Shown here piece by piece: positions 25,273 to 32,358 of a stretch of DNA of 33,937 nt; positions within the stretch are counted from its first letter, which is position 1, and every line of letters begins with the position of its first letter. Under the pieces are notes generated by a model. The model saw only the letters and a list, made by a program, of their open reading frames with translations. It searched no databases and was not told the origin of the DNA. Position numbers and translations under genes: made by a program. This DNA is from Methylobacterium aquaticum (lineage in GTDB: Bacteria > Pseudomonadota > Alphaproteobacteria > Rhizobiales > Beijerinckiaceae), in NCBI RefSeq assembly GCF_001043915.1, contig NZ_LABX01000055.1, positions 1-33,937 of the forward strand. The letters run 5' to 3'.

Positions 25273-25920
25273 GTGCCCGACTTCATTGATGAGTTCGAGT
25301 TCGACATGACGAAGTTGAAGGTTCCGGAGAAGGAACCGATGTGGGCGCGGCTGCCGCCGCTGTCCGAGATCCACGTGTTGCAGGCGCAGTTCTTCGACAA
25401 CAGCGCCCGCACGGTGCGGAAGAAGGGCGAGGCCGACTACGCGATCAAGCTGATGGTGCACCTGCGCGGGTGGGGCGTCGAGTTGCCGAACCCGGATTGG
25501 TGGCGGGTGGTCCAGTTGCTGGACCCGAAGACGGTGGTGGCCTGGGCGCGGGCGAAGGAAGGGATGAGCGCCGAGGACCTCGACGCCTATGAGGCCGTGT
25601 ATGCCAAAGCGGTTGCGGTGCAGGCCGAGGAAGGCGTCGTGTTGGTCCGCATGGGCCACATCTCGTCGCCGCCGGGCAAGCAGTACTTCGAGGGCCAGTT
25701 CGTGCTCTTCATCCTGCGGGAGGATGAGAAGGCGACCTTGGTGGTGTATCGCAATGGCGAGGGCGAGATCTTCGAGGACTGGAAGCCCTCGCGATCGCGC
25801 GGCAAGACGGTGAAGCCCGGGACCCCGAAGCTCGTGATGCTTCATGATCCGGGGAAGATCCTGCCCAAGCAGCAGGAGGCGAAGAAGAAACTTGCCGAGG
25901 CTCGGGGAGGCCAGCCGTGA
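25273..25920 (+). CDS. Hypothetical plasmid protein, first gene of a three-gene operon
   Basis: 215 aa from a GTG at 25273 with GAGAGGAA seven bases upstream; an ATG at 25195 in the same frame (241 aa) has no ribosome site. The protein is soluble, with many Trp and charged residues, for example MWARLPPLSEIHVLQAQFFD, HLRGWGVELPNPDWWRVVQL, SPPGKQYFEGQFVLFILRED and a Lys-rich C-terminus (PKQQEAKKKLAEARGG). No motif of a known enzyme is visible. It overlaps the next gene by four bases. I cannot name a family; a plasmid maintenance or conjugation-related role is possible only by context. Confidence 0.75.
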   Translation: MPDFIDEFEFDMTKLKVPEKEPMWARLPPLSEIHVLQAQFFDNSARTVRKKGEADYAIKLMVHLRGWGVELPNPDWWRVVQLLDPKTVVAWARAKEGMSAEDLDAYEAVYAKAVAVQAEEGVVLVRMGHISSPPGKQYFEGQFVLFILREDEKATLVVYRNGEGEIFEDWKPSRSRGKTVKPGTPKLVMLHDPGKILPKQQEAKKKLAEARGGQP

Positions 25921-26321
25921 CCGGCGAGTTCGAGAAGGTCCCGCGCGAGTACTACACCCCGGAAACGCTCGCGGCGATGTCGGATGACGACCTCCAGAAC
26001 GCTCGGGGTGGATGCCTCGTCGCGGCGTTGCCGATGCTGATGCGTGCCGATCGTCGGCTCGAACCGCTGCGGTCCATCGATCGCGAGATCGCGTCCCGGC
26101 GGGCTCGGTTCCGTGCGTCGTACCCGCGATCCCATCGTCTCCGCTTCACCGACTGGTCCGACGATTGGGGGATCCTCCCCGCGCTGTCGCCGCAGGTGGT
26201 CGAGTGGCTCGACGACAACGCTCCAGGATGGGCGCTGATGCGGTTCGGTGTGCCCGCCCTCGGCTTCGAGGACCCCGCCCACGCCGTCTGCTTCAAGATG
26301 GTCTGGGGAGGCGTTCAGTGA
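25917..26321 (+). CDS. Hypothetical protein, second gene of the operon
   Basis: 134 aa from a GTG at 25917 that overlaps the previous stop (GTGA). The start is acidic (FEKVPREYYTPETLAAMSDD), the middle has RADRRLEPLRSIDREIASRR, and the end is rich in aromatics (FTDWSDDWGILPALSPQVVE, GWALMRFGVP). No signal or membrane segment, no recognisable domain. The gene ends with another GTGA overlap, so all three proteins should be made together in fixed ratio. Confidence 0.75.
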   Translation: MTGEFEKVPREYYTPETLAAMSDDDLQNARGGCLVAALPMLMRADRRLEPLRSIDREIASRRARFRASYPRSHRLRFTDWSDDWGILPALSPQVVEWLDDNAPGWALMRFGVPALGFEDPAHAVCFKMVWGGVQ

Positions 26322-26536
26322 CCGAAGACGAGATCACCGCCCTGGCAGACCACATCACCCATCTCGAAGGCGAACTCGCCCAAGCCCACAGGCGGATCCG
26401 GGATCTCGAAGCCGAGGCGGCCGACTGCCGTCACCGTGAAGAGCTTCGCGAGGCCGCCGTCCAGGAGCGGGTGGCCCGTATCATCGAGGCGCAGCAGCGC
26501 AGCCGGGCCGCGGGCGCGAAGATCCTCGGGGGCTGA
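26318..26536 (+). CDS. Small coiled-coil protein, third gene of the operon
   Basis: 72 aa from the GTG at 26318, overlapping the previous stop by four bases. Almost the whole length is a predicted coiled coil (heptad-like ITALADHITHLEGELAQAHR and RIRDLEAEAADCRHREELRE), ending in AAGAKILGG. It is probably a scaffold or dimerisation partner of the upstream proteins. Family unknown. A longer open frame reaching back to 26012 lies out of frame over the second gene and is not used. Confidence 0.7.
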   Translation: MTEDEITALADHITHLEGELAQAHRRIRDLEAEAADCRHREELREAAVQERVARIIEAQQRSRAAGAKILGG

Positions 26537-26788
26537 CGAACCCCTGTCAGGATCGACCCATGAAGCGATCGTAGCCCGAGGCGAACCGCAGCCAGCGCGG
26601 TTCGTACTCCTGCCGCACCGACCACCGGACCCGGCGGATGTGCGCCGTTCTCGAATGGGTGTCGTGCTGCGGGCGGTACGGTCCCGGGCGGGGCGGAGCG
26701 GGCCGAAGGCATCCCGGGGAGCGACGCAGAACGGCATGAAGCCTCCCGGGATGACCGTGCGGGAGGTGCTGTAAGGTCTGTCGGTGGG

Positions 26789-27097
26789 TCAGGCAAGGCG
26801 CCGATCACGACGAAGGCCCGCCGGATGCGACCAGCGGGCCTTCGACAGGAGACGGGTGGGACGGGGGGCCCGGTCGTCACCCTGCGCGTGTTGTACCCGG
26901 GCTCGATGCCAACGCCACCGGAGCACGAGTCGGTCGTAGCCGCTCGCGTAGAGCATCCACCTCGGAGTGTCGGGTTCGGCCAGGGCGCGGCACATACGGC
27001 GATGGTGAAGCTCGGCCGAGTTCGCCGGGTGGATCCGGCGGTAGGGCCCGGGCGTGGGCTTCGCGAGCTTGCGGGGATCGGGGCGGGCGAGCTTCAT
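26789..27097 (-). CDS. Hypothetical protein, second gene of a minus-strand pair
   Basis: The ATG at 27097 overlaps the stop of the gene before it (TGATG). The first 60 or so residues look real: Pro- and Arg-rich KLARPDPRKLAKPTPGPYRR, then RMCRALAEPDTPRWMLYASG. The last 40 residues are strongly Arg-rich and overlap the hairpin at 26811, so the true stop may be earlier through an unseen indel. About 102 aa as drawn. No family; basic charge suggests nucleic-acid contact. Confidence 0.5.
   Translation of the reverse strand: MKLARPDPRKLAKPTPGPYRRIHPANSAELHHRRMCRALAEPDTPRWMLYASGYDRLVLRWRWHRARVQHAQGDDRAPRPTRLLSKARWSHPAGLRRDRRLA
26811..26844. repeat. Perfect 11-bp hairpin between convergent operons
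   Basis: CGAAGGCCCGC (26811-26821) pairs with GCGGGCCTTCG (26834-26844) across a 12-base loop. No T-run follows on either strand. It lies inside the last part of the minus-strand frame at 26789 and about 270 bases after the plus-strand operon. It may slow transcripts from both sides, or protect an RNA 3' end. The stretch 26537-26788 otherwise shows no gene. Confidence 0.55.
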
Positions 27098-27459
27098 CAC
27101 GCAGCCTGCTCCCTCCCTTCGAGGATGGCGTCTGCATGATCCCGATCCCTCGCGACCACCGCGCCAATCACGCGAGCCAGCGCCTGGAGTTCTTCCTCCG
27201 GCGGCAGCGGGTCCCGCTCCTTAAATTCGTGACCGCTCTTCGTCTTGACCTTCCGCTCACTATAGGCCCCTGCGGGCCAATTGAACGCATCGCCGTGGCG
27301 GTCGAACACCTGCTGCCACTGACCTCCCTCAGCATAGCATTGGAAAACGTAGCCGTCAGGCTCGCCGTCGAGAACGATCTCCGGATCTCCCGTAACCGGA
27401 TCGCCCGCGATGTGAATGCGGCCGTCTTCGTCGTCGCGGAAAATCACTCGGGTACGCAT
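27097..27459 (-). CDS. Hypothetical protein, first gene of a minus-strand pair
   Basis: 120 aa from the ATG at 27459, which has GAGAGA upstream; ATGs at 27474 and, further out, 27519 are alternatives. The N-terminal half is beta-rich and acidic (RTRVIFRDDEDGRIHIAGDP, PEIVLDGEPDGYVFQCYAEG), followed by a Lys-rich part (AYSERKVKTKSGHEFKERDP) and a C-terminal helix (EEELQALARVIGAVVARDRD). Soluble; family unknown. It lies 118 bases downstream of the 34-bp palindrome at 27577, which is well placed to control it. Confidence 0.7.
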   Translation of the reverse strand: MRTRVIFRDDEDGRIHIAGDPVTGDPEIVLDGEPDGYVFQCYAEGGQWQQVFDRHGDAFNWPAGAYSERKVKTKSGHEFKERDPLPPEEELQALARVIGAVVARDRDHADAILEGREQAA

Positions 27460-27576
27460 GGGTGTCTCTCGCATGTCGGGAGTTGGCGATAAACTGGTGT
27501 ACTGGTGCGCATAAGTCAATGAGCCGGAATACGGATCAACGCTTTCTTCTCACCAGCCGCGAGTAGATCACGATTT

Positions 27577-27610
27577 GAGTTGTACCTTTTTCGCGAAAAC
27601 GGTACAACTC
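27577..27610. promoter_or_regulatory. 34-bp near-perfect palindrome
   Basis: GAGTTGTACC (27577-27586) and GGTACAACTC (27601-27610) are inverted around the same axis as the inner palindrome TTTTCGCGAAAA (27588-27599). One base pair (27587/27600) breaks the symmetry. Such long continuous symmetry usually marks a dimer or tetramer binding site: an operator, a partition or replication site, or a recombination core. It sits between the winged-helix gene (ends 27709) and the gene starting at 27459. As RNA it would also form a strong hairpin, but the T-run is in the loop, not after it. Confidence 0.8.
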
Positions 27611-27708
27611 GGCTGTCAAGACTGGCCGACCCTCGACGCCATAGCTCCGCCCTGCCCGCGGTCGGGCCTTGTGCTCATGAACGGTCTGGTGAGGATTTCG
27701 GGGCGAGA

Positions 27709-28707
27709 TCACCCCGGCAGCGGCACACCCCCCGGCGGTTCGAAGCCGAACTTGGCGTGGAGGGAGTCGCCTGTCCGGGCGAAGTGGTCGTCGAGCCACT
27801 GCTTGAACCCGCCATCACCCCGGATTTGGGCCATGGTGGGCTCAGATTTGGGCGAGGTTGGCCCAGGACGAGCGTTCGAGGTTTTGACTACCTCTTCACC
27901 CTCTAGCTTCAAAACAGCCGCTGGCGGGCTTCTCTGTGGCTCGACCCTTTCAGATCGGCACGAATTTGCACCCTTGTCCGGAACCTTAAGATTTTGATTC
28001 TTATAAATTTTATTTTGAGTTGTGCTCAATCCTTTTGCGTTCCAGTTGAGGATCGCCTTGCTTAGAATCGAGATGCGATTGACGGTGCGTAGACCGTAGA
28101 CGACCGCGATGTGTCCGAGGCGCTTGGCTCGGCGAGTGGTGGATTGGACCAGCCGCTCCGAGCACTGAGCACGCGCTGCGATTGTTCCAACAGCAAGTTC
28201 GCACGCACCGGTTGTTTCAGCCTCGCGGCGGATGACCTCTAGGACCGCGACGGCGCCGGTCGTGTAGTTCTTCTTCACGATTCCCGGGATCTTCGACGCG
28301 TCCCGCAGGTAGCGGCGCCGTTCGAGACGCACTTCGCGGACGCGGGGATCTTCGAGGCTCGGGCCGCGGGTCCGGGTCTGCGAGCTTGACAACCGAGACG
28401 CTGGCGCTGACGCCGTCGCGTTTCCCCCGTGACCCCCCAGCATCTCGCCGATCTTGTCGACGAGGTCGGCGGCGTGACTGGCGATCGTGACCTTGCGGGT
28501 GAGGGCCGCGTCCTGGCGCGCCTTACGCCTGACGATCGCCGCCTCGACGAGCGCCATGTCTTTCTGCGTCATCTCGCCGCACTCAAGCACGGCGTAAGCG
28601 TCAGCATGAAGACGGACCAGCCGGTCGCGCCAGAGGTCGCCTGCTAACTCATTGATGATGATAATAAATTCGCGGCGCCAATCCGCCGACGACTTCCGCG
28701 TGACCAT
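27709..28707 (-). CDS. Winged-helix DNA-binding protein, candidate plasmid replication protein
   Basis: 332 aa from the ATG at 28707. The N-terminal 90 residues are helical (WRREFIIIINELAGDLWRDR). A linker (about 92-120) leads to a winged-helix domain at about 130-215: SKIPGIVKKNYTTGAVAVLE, then the helix-turn-helix CELAVGTIAARAQCSERLVQ with STTRRAKRLGHIAVV as recognition helix and wing. The C-terminal third is low-complexity with a last conserved-looking patch (GGFKQWLDDHFARTGDSLHA). This layout is seen in plasmid proteins near partition genes, and it is divergent from parA here across a 515-base control region, so it may start or control replication. No RepA/RepC signature is seen; the role is inferred. 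Confidence 0.75.
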   Translation of the reverse strand: MVTRKSSADWRREFIIIINELAGDLWRDRLVRLHADAYAVLECGEMTQKDMALVEAAIVRRKARQDAALTRKVTIASHAADLVDKIGEMLGGHGGNATASAPASRLSSSQTRTRGPSLEDPRVREVRLERRRYLRDASKIPGIVKKNYTTGAVAVLEVIRREAETTGACELAVGTIAARAQCSERLVQSTTRRAKRLGHIAVVYGLRTVNRISILSKAILNWNAKGLSTTQNKIYKNQNLKVPDKGANSCRSERVEPQRSPPAAVLKLEGEEVVKTSNARPGPTSPKSEPTMAQIRGDGGFKQWLDDHFARTGDSLHAKFGFEPPGGVPLPG

Positions 28708-28729
28708 GGCTCATCCTCTGAGATGAGCC
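28708..28729 (-). promoter_or_regulatory. Hairpin over the ribosome site of the winged-helix gene
   Basis: GGCTCAT (28708-28714) pairs with ATGAGCC (28723-28729), directly against the start codon at 28707. On the mRNA the loop is CTCAGAGG, so the Shine-Dalgarno AGAGGA lies in the loop and one arm. Folding would limit ribosome access, giving translational control of a possible copy-number gene. Confidence 0.5.
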
Positions 28730-28860
28730 GAGCGCATAGGTCCTCGCCCCCAGAAACTGCCTTTCAGGCAGCCGCTAGGGTTCACCGGCATTGACCGGTC
28801 TGGGGGGTCCGCTCTATGAAGGGGGTGTCAATGCCTCTTCATGAGCGTCCCTTCTGGGAC

Positions 28861-28902
28861 CGCCGAAAGCCCTGGGTTCCCGCCCGGGGCTTTCGGCGTT
28901 TT
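28861..28902 (+). terminator. Rho-independent terminator, plus strand
   Basis: A perfect 12-bp stem (CGCCGAAAGCCC at 28861-28872 with GGGCTTTCGGCG at 28887-28898), a 14-base loop and TTTT. It must end a plus-strand transcript that begins after 28708, that is a short RNA divergent from the winged-helix gene. Confidence 0.85.
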
Positions 28903-29179
28903 AGGGCTCGGCGCTACTTCTGATCCAAACTCCGGGATGGCCGCCCCCTTCGCAGGGCTTGGCCGCTGAATCTCGCGCGGGGGAATCCCCACTATCCCCC
29001 TTCAGAGCATAAACGCGCCGGTTGATCAATCACGGGCCGCCGCAGCCTCTTGACAGCCACGGGCTCCGCGTTCTGCCGTCCGTGGTCTGGAACCAAATCA
29101 CTACCCTCGACGAAGCTTAAGGGTTCGTTCACCATTCCTCAGCGACGAGTTGGAACCATGAGACCAAGGGAGCCCGGGA

Positions 29180-29204
29180 GCAAGGTCCCAACATTCCAAG
29201 GTCG
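29180..29204. promoter_or_regulatory. Pair of CAAGGTY motifs in front of parA
   Basis: GCAAGGTCC (29180-29188) and CCAAGGTCG (29196-29204) lie 16 bases apart, 19 bases before the parA start. The same core recurs at 29605-29613 (reversed) and 29632-29640 inside parA, and at 30184-30192 and 30192-30200 (both reversed) after the RHH gene. They are candidates for the RHH protein's operator and the plasmid centromere. Confidence 0.55.
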
Positions 29205-29222
29205 CAAGCTTCGAGGGTTTCC

Positions 29223-29885
29223 ATGAAGATTGTATCCCTGGTCACTCAGAAGGGCGGGAGCAGCAAGAGCACGCTCGCCCGTCACATCGCCGTGGCCGCA
29301 CACCTTGACGGCCGGAAGGTCGTTGTAATGGACTGTGACATGCAGGGCACACTTCGTGACTGGGGTGAGACTCGGGCGTCGGCCGAGGGTGCGAACAAGC
29401 CCGAGCCCCATGTCGTTGTCGAACTGTCCCCGAACCGGAAGCACATCGAGTCCCGGATCGCGAAGCTTCGCGAGGAAGGCGTCGACCTCCTGGTGATGGA
29501 CACGCCCGGCGGCCTTCAGACCCCGGTGCCGTTCATCGCGGCCGAGTTGAGCGACCTCGTGCTGGTCCCGGTGCGGCCGACGCCCGAGGATCTCAACGCT
29601 TTTTGGACCTTGCTCCCAAGGCTCAAAACTTCCAAGGTCCCAATGGCTGTGGTTCTCTCACAGTGCCCGACCACTACACCGAGGCCGCGGGTCGACACTC
29701 AAGCCGTTCTCTTGGCAGACGGCGTGCGGGTCGCCCCTGTCGCGATCCATGAGAAGGGAATCGTTCCGGCATCAGGTGTCGAGGGGCTGACGGCGCTGGA
29801 GCTTGAGCCCGCGTCCAATGCCGAGAGGAAGACGGTGCAGGAGTTCCAGGACCTGTACGCGTGGGTGGCAACGGAACTGGCCTGA
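29223..29885 (+). CDS. parA: ParA-family partition ATPase
   Basis: 220 aa. The deviant Walker A motif is KGGSSKST (residues 11-18), followed by VVVMDCDMQGTLRDW (Walker A' region) and LLVMDTPGG as Walker B. There is no N-terminal helix-turn-helix, so it is the short type Ib kind, which leaves DNA binding and autoregulation to a partner. ParA moves plasmid copies apart by ATP-dependent binding to nucleoid DNA. The RHH gene follows 16 bases later and is the expected partner. The start at 29223 fits the family; two CAAGGTY motifs lie in front. A further pair of motifs inside the gene is unusual. Confidence 0.93.
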   Translation: MKIVSLVTQKGGSSKSTLARHIAVAAHLDGRKVVVMDCDMQGTLRDWGETRASAEGANKPEPHVVVELSPNRKHIESRIAKLREEGVDLLVMDTPGGLQTPVPFIAAELSDLVLVPVRPTPEDLNAFWTLLPRLKTSKVPMAVVLSQCPTTTPRPRVDTQAVLLADGVRVAPVAIHEKGIVPASGVEGLTALELEPASNAERKTVQEFQDLYAWVATELA

Positions 29886-29901
29886 GAGGGGGGTGGAGAG
29901 G

Positions 29902-30162
29902 ATGGCACGATCAGCGGTATCAGCCCGCAAGCCGAGCGCGGCTACGGCGGGCGAGGGCGCGGCACCGAAGCCGCCGAAGGTTCTCGACGACAAGGCGCTC
30001 AAGACCGTGACGACGGCGATCCGGCGGGACCTGTGGCGGGACCTGAACAAGCTCGCGATTGATCGCGAGGCCACGATCCAGGCGGTCATGAACCGTGCGG
30101 TCTACGACTACCTCGTTAGCCAGAACTACACCCCGGGCTCCCCCCTGGAGGAGGACGACTGA
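29902..30162 (+). CDS. Ribbon-helix-helix partner of ParA (ParG/ParB-like)
   Basis: 86 aa from the ATG at 29902; a GTG at 29893 is an alternative. The first 35 residues are a flexible Ala/Lys/Pro-rich tail (KPSAATAGEGAAPKPPKVLD), as in ParG-type proteins where it contacts ParA. Residues about 38-75 form a ribbon-helix-helix: KTVTTAIRRDLWRDLNKLAI and DREATIQAVMNRAVYDYLVS. The dimer would bind the repeated CAAGGTY motifs as repressor and centromere protein. It follows parA by 16 bases in one operon. Function is inferred from fold and position. Confidence 0.8.
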   Translation: MARSAVSARKPSAATAGEGAAPKPPKVLDDKALKTVTTAIRRDLWRDLNKLAIDREATIQAVMNRAVYDYLVSQNYTPGSPLEEDD

Positions 30163-30183
30163 GGTCGTCCTTACCACGGCTTC

Positions 30184-30200
30184 GAACCTTGCAACCTTGG
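30184..30200. promoter_or_regulatory. Tandem CAAGGTY motifs after the par operon
   Basis: Read on the minus strand these are CCAAGGTTG and GCAAGGTTC, adjacent with one shared base. They lie 22 bases after the RHH stop and 41 bases before the next start, so they could be a downstream centromere or control the following gene. Confidence 0.5.
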
Positions 30201-30240
30201 AAACAGGGATTGAAGTTTCCAATTTAACAAGCTAACAACC

Positions 30241-30846
30241 GTGAACGAAACCGGAACTGAGTGGCAACTCTGGATGCGTGAGGACCGCGACATGCTGGCG
30301 ACCAAGATGCGAGTCAGGGACGAGGCTCCGTGGCCGAACGTACCCGAGGGGATGGTGCTGCACCTCGACTCGGCAGGCAACCAGCCTAACGCAATGCTGG
30401 TGATGGGGATGCGCAAGCCCAGCGCGGGCGAAGAGAAGGCGATCCGCCAGAAGCCCCTGCGGGTCGGCATAACAACCAGCGATCCCCTAACCTGGATCAC
30501 CGTCGAGGGCGAGAAGGTCAGCTTCGACGCTCCGTATGGTCTCGGGATCGTCGAGAAGGCCGAACAGATCCGCACTCAGCTACGGGCCGTCGACGGCTGG
30601 ACGGATGCGACGCGCTGTGCCGTCACCATCGTGCTCGTCGACTCCCGGGACAACACCATCCGGGGCCTCCGGTACGCGACACTCGGTAAAACGTGGTGGT
30701 CCGTATTCGCCAACGCGATCCTCGCCCAACCCGAGCACATGACGCGGGCAACCTACGACGCGGCCTTGGACGCCGACATGCGCCGATACCCGTCGACGCA
30801 GCACCTCGTGCGAGCCGCGAAAATCATCGAGCCGCTCGGTCTCTGA
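30241..30846 (+). CDS. Hypothetical plasmid protein, 201 aa
   Basis: GTG start at 30241 after a short AT-rich leader. The protein has WQLWMREDRDMLATKMRVRD at the front, a beta-rich middle (GMVLHLDSAGNQPNAMLVMG, VGITTSDPLTWITVEGEKVS) and a helical end (MTRATYDAALDADMRRYPST). No signal peptide, no known catalytic motif. Its place just after the partition genes, with motif copies in between, suggests it belongs to the plasmid core. Family unknown. Confidence 0.7.
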   Translation: MNETGTEWQLWMREDRDMLATKMRVRDEAPWPNVPEGMVLHLDSAGNQPNAMLVMGMRKPSAGEEKAIRQKPLRVGITTSDPLTWITVEGEKVSFDAPYGLGIVEKAEQIRTQLRAVDGWTDATRCAVTIVLVDSRDNTIRGLRYATLGKTWWSVFANAILAQPEHMTRATYDAALDADMRRYPSTQHLVRAAKIIEPLGL

Positions 30847-30848
30847 CG

Positions 30849-30989
30849 ATGCAGATAGAGCGTAAGAAGACCTACCCGGTGGGGCACGCACGAACGGATG
30901 GGTCAGGTATTATAAGCGAATGCTACCATTCCGGGAGGCTTGAAATCAGGAGCCTCATGAATATGGCACGCAACCTGATCGAAGTTTAA
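30849..30989 (+). CDS. Very small hypothetical protein, 46 aa
   Basis: The ATG at 30849 lies two bases after the previous stop. The product begins MQIERKKTYPVGHARTDGSG and ends MNMARNLIEV. Close spacing suggests co-translation with the 201-aa protein; size and lack of homology keep confidence low. Confidence 0.4.
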   Translation: MQIERKKTYPVGHARTDGSGIISECYHSGRLEIRSLMNMARNLIEV

Positions 30990-31100
30990 ATTCGAAAAAA
31001 TGATCAGGTATCGCCGCCAAAAAGCCAATGATCCAGTGCTTGAACACCGGCCATGCCCACCGGTTGAGCTTTGATATCGGTGGGATGTTGTTAACCAGAT

Positions 31101-31119
31101 CTACGCAGCGATTGCGTAG
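31101..31119. repeat. Short perfect hairpin
   Basis: CTACGCA (31101-31107) pairs with TGCGTAG (31113-31119) around GCGAT, in the leader of the secreted-protein gene. It is not followed by T residues. An operator or mRNA structure is possible; the rest of 30990-31187 shows nothing else. Confidence 0.4.
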
Positions 31120-31187
31120 AACTTCAAATCCGGATTGTAGGAGTTCGAGGACGCGCCTAGATGGGATCCAGGATGGAGGAACCCCGT

Positions 31188-31565
31188 ATGCGTACTGCCG
31201 CTATGATCGCCGCCCTGGCCCTCATGACCACCCCCGTGCTGGCGGCCGACCCGGGCTTCGTCGGGACCTGGGCGTCAAGCTCGAAGGCGTGCAAGGCGAA
31301 CCCCAACGTGACGGGTAACGCCGCCTTCGTCATCGACCGCGCGGCCATGTACGGCAACGAGTGGCAGTGCGAGATCAAGAACACGGTGCTAACAGGGGAG
31401 GGGGGCTGGCGCGTCGGGCTTGCGTGCGCCTCTGAGGGCGACGAGTACAAGCGCCGGGTGGTGTGGCGGCTCGTCGGCGAGAAGCTCCATCAGGTGGAGG
31501 GCGGCAAGATCGCGACCTTCACCCGCTGCGCGATGGGCGACTACCGCGGCCACCCCAAGGGTTAA
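31188..31565 (+). CDS. Small secreted (periplasmic) protein
   Basis: 125 aa from the ATG at 31188, with GGAGGA seven bases upstream. Residues 1-18 are a signal peptide (MRTAAMIAALALMTTPVLA, cut before ADPGF). The mature part is about 106 aa with four Cys (SSKACKANP, EWQCEIKN, LACASEGD, TRCAMGDY) that could make two disulfides, and a beta-rich pattern (FVGTWASS, AAFVIDRAAMYGN, RRVVWRLVGEKLHQV). It resembles small lipocalin-like or beta-barrel secreted proteins of this genus in general form only. Own promoter likely, since about 200 bases precede it. Confidence 0.75.
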   Translation: MRTAAMIAALALMTTPVLAADPGFVGTWASSSKACKANPNVTGNAAFVIDRAAMYGNEWQCEIKNTVLTGEGGWRVGLACASEGDEYKRRVVWRLVGEKLHQVEGGKIATFTRCAMGDYRGHPKG

Positions 31566-31658
31566 CGATCCGCGGATCCGGGCTTGATCACCCGGTGCTA
31601 TCCTGGTACGAGGCCGCCGCCCGTTTGGGGCGTGAAGTTTTCAGAAGTTGATAATCAG

Positions 31659-32135
31659 ATGATGACTGCTGCTGAACAAATGATGAGTGCCATGAAGTAC
31701 GATTGGGCTCCCGATTTCGTTCGTGGTACGGACGATATCTTGTGCTATTTCGCAACTATGCATTGTGCTCACACTCTGCGTCATGTCACGATCAACACCG
31801 GACATGTGTCGGAGACCACGCGCGAGGGTATCCCTGAAGAAAATGTGGAGAAATTGTACCCGATTGTCGCTGCTGCTGAGAAAGGTGGCGTGTTGGTGCA
31901 GGTCCTGGGGCCAATTGGTGTTGCGTTCGAAGATTATTACGCTGATCAGGTGGTCTTCTACTTGACCTATAACAACCGTGCCGTGATCCAGTGCACTCTC
32001 ACCCCGGGTGCTGTGGCGGAACTGGCCGTCGAGTTTGGGGATGGAGTCGACGACATCCCGGAGGACATGGCTCGGCGTATGGGCGCGATCGAGCGCGATC
32101 TCGCCTGGACGGTCCTGGATCGCAAACGGCTGTAG
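31659..32135 (+). CDS. Hypothetical protein, about 158 aa
   Basis: The frame is open from 31584; ATGs at 31659 and 31662 and a GTG at 31632 are the possible starts, none with a strong ribosome site. Composition is lower in GC than its neighbours, suggesting a different origin. Core sequence: DFVRGTDDILCYFATMHCAH, LVQVLGPIGVAFEDYYADQV and a helical C-terminus (DDIPEDMARRMGAIERDLAW). Cytoplasmic; no known domain. Confidence 0.65.
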   Translation: MMTAAEQMMSAMKYDWAPDFVRGTDDILCYFATMHCAHTLRHVTINTGHVSETTREGIPEENVEKLYPIVAAAEKGGVLVQVLGPIGVAFEDYYADQVVFYLTYNNRAVIQCTLTPGAVAELAVEFGDGVDDIPEDMARRMGAIERDLAWTVLDRKRL

Positions 32136-32358
32136 CCGTTCAACGCAGCGGTCGGTGGTGGCGTCCTCTTAGATAGAGGATGTCTACTGCTCGAAGTCTT
32201 CGCTGCTGGGAGGTGGTTCGGTATCTCGTCGTGCCAGGGTGCCACTACTCGCTGGTCGTCCCCTCCGGAGCCCTGCCATTCTAACCTTGGCCGGGTGGGA
32301 ATTGGGGGAGGCACTAAGTATTTTCAGCGTACCAAAAAATAGTTGCAGGAAGTCAGGT

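Larger units (their letters stand above)
28730..29222. other. Control region between the winged-helix gene and parA
   Basis: About 490 bases without a supported protein gene. It holds a small hairpin (CTGCCT/AGGCAG near 28760), a candidate short frame MKGVSMPLHERPFWDRRKPW starting at 28816, a strong terminator at 28861-28902, several C- or G-runs, a TTGACA at 29051 and, next to parA, two CAAGGTY motifs. Origin, promoters for both flanking genes and a small RNA could all lie here; none can be fixed from sequence alone. Confidence 0.4.

Noticed and set aside
26811..26844. Bidirectional rho-independent terminator
   Set aside because: The stem is perfect but neither side is followed by a T-run, so it is kept as a hairpin only.
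28708..29222. A repABC-type replication origin
   Set aside because: No RepB or RepC gene is present, ParA is of the short type without HTH, and the typical repABC centromere palindromes were not found.
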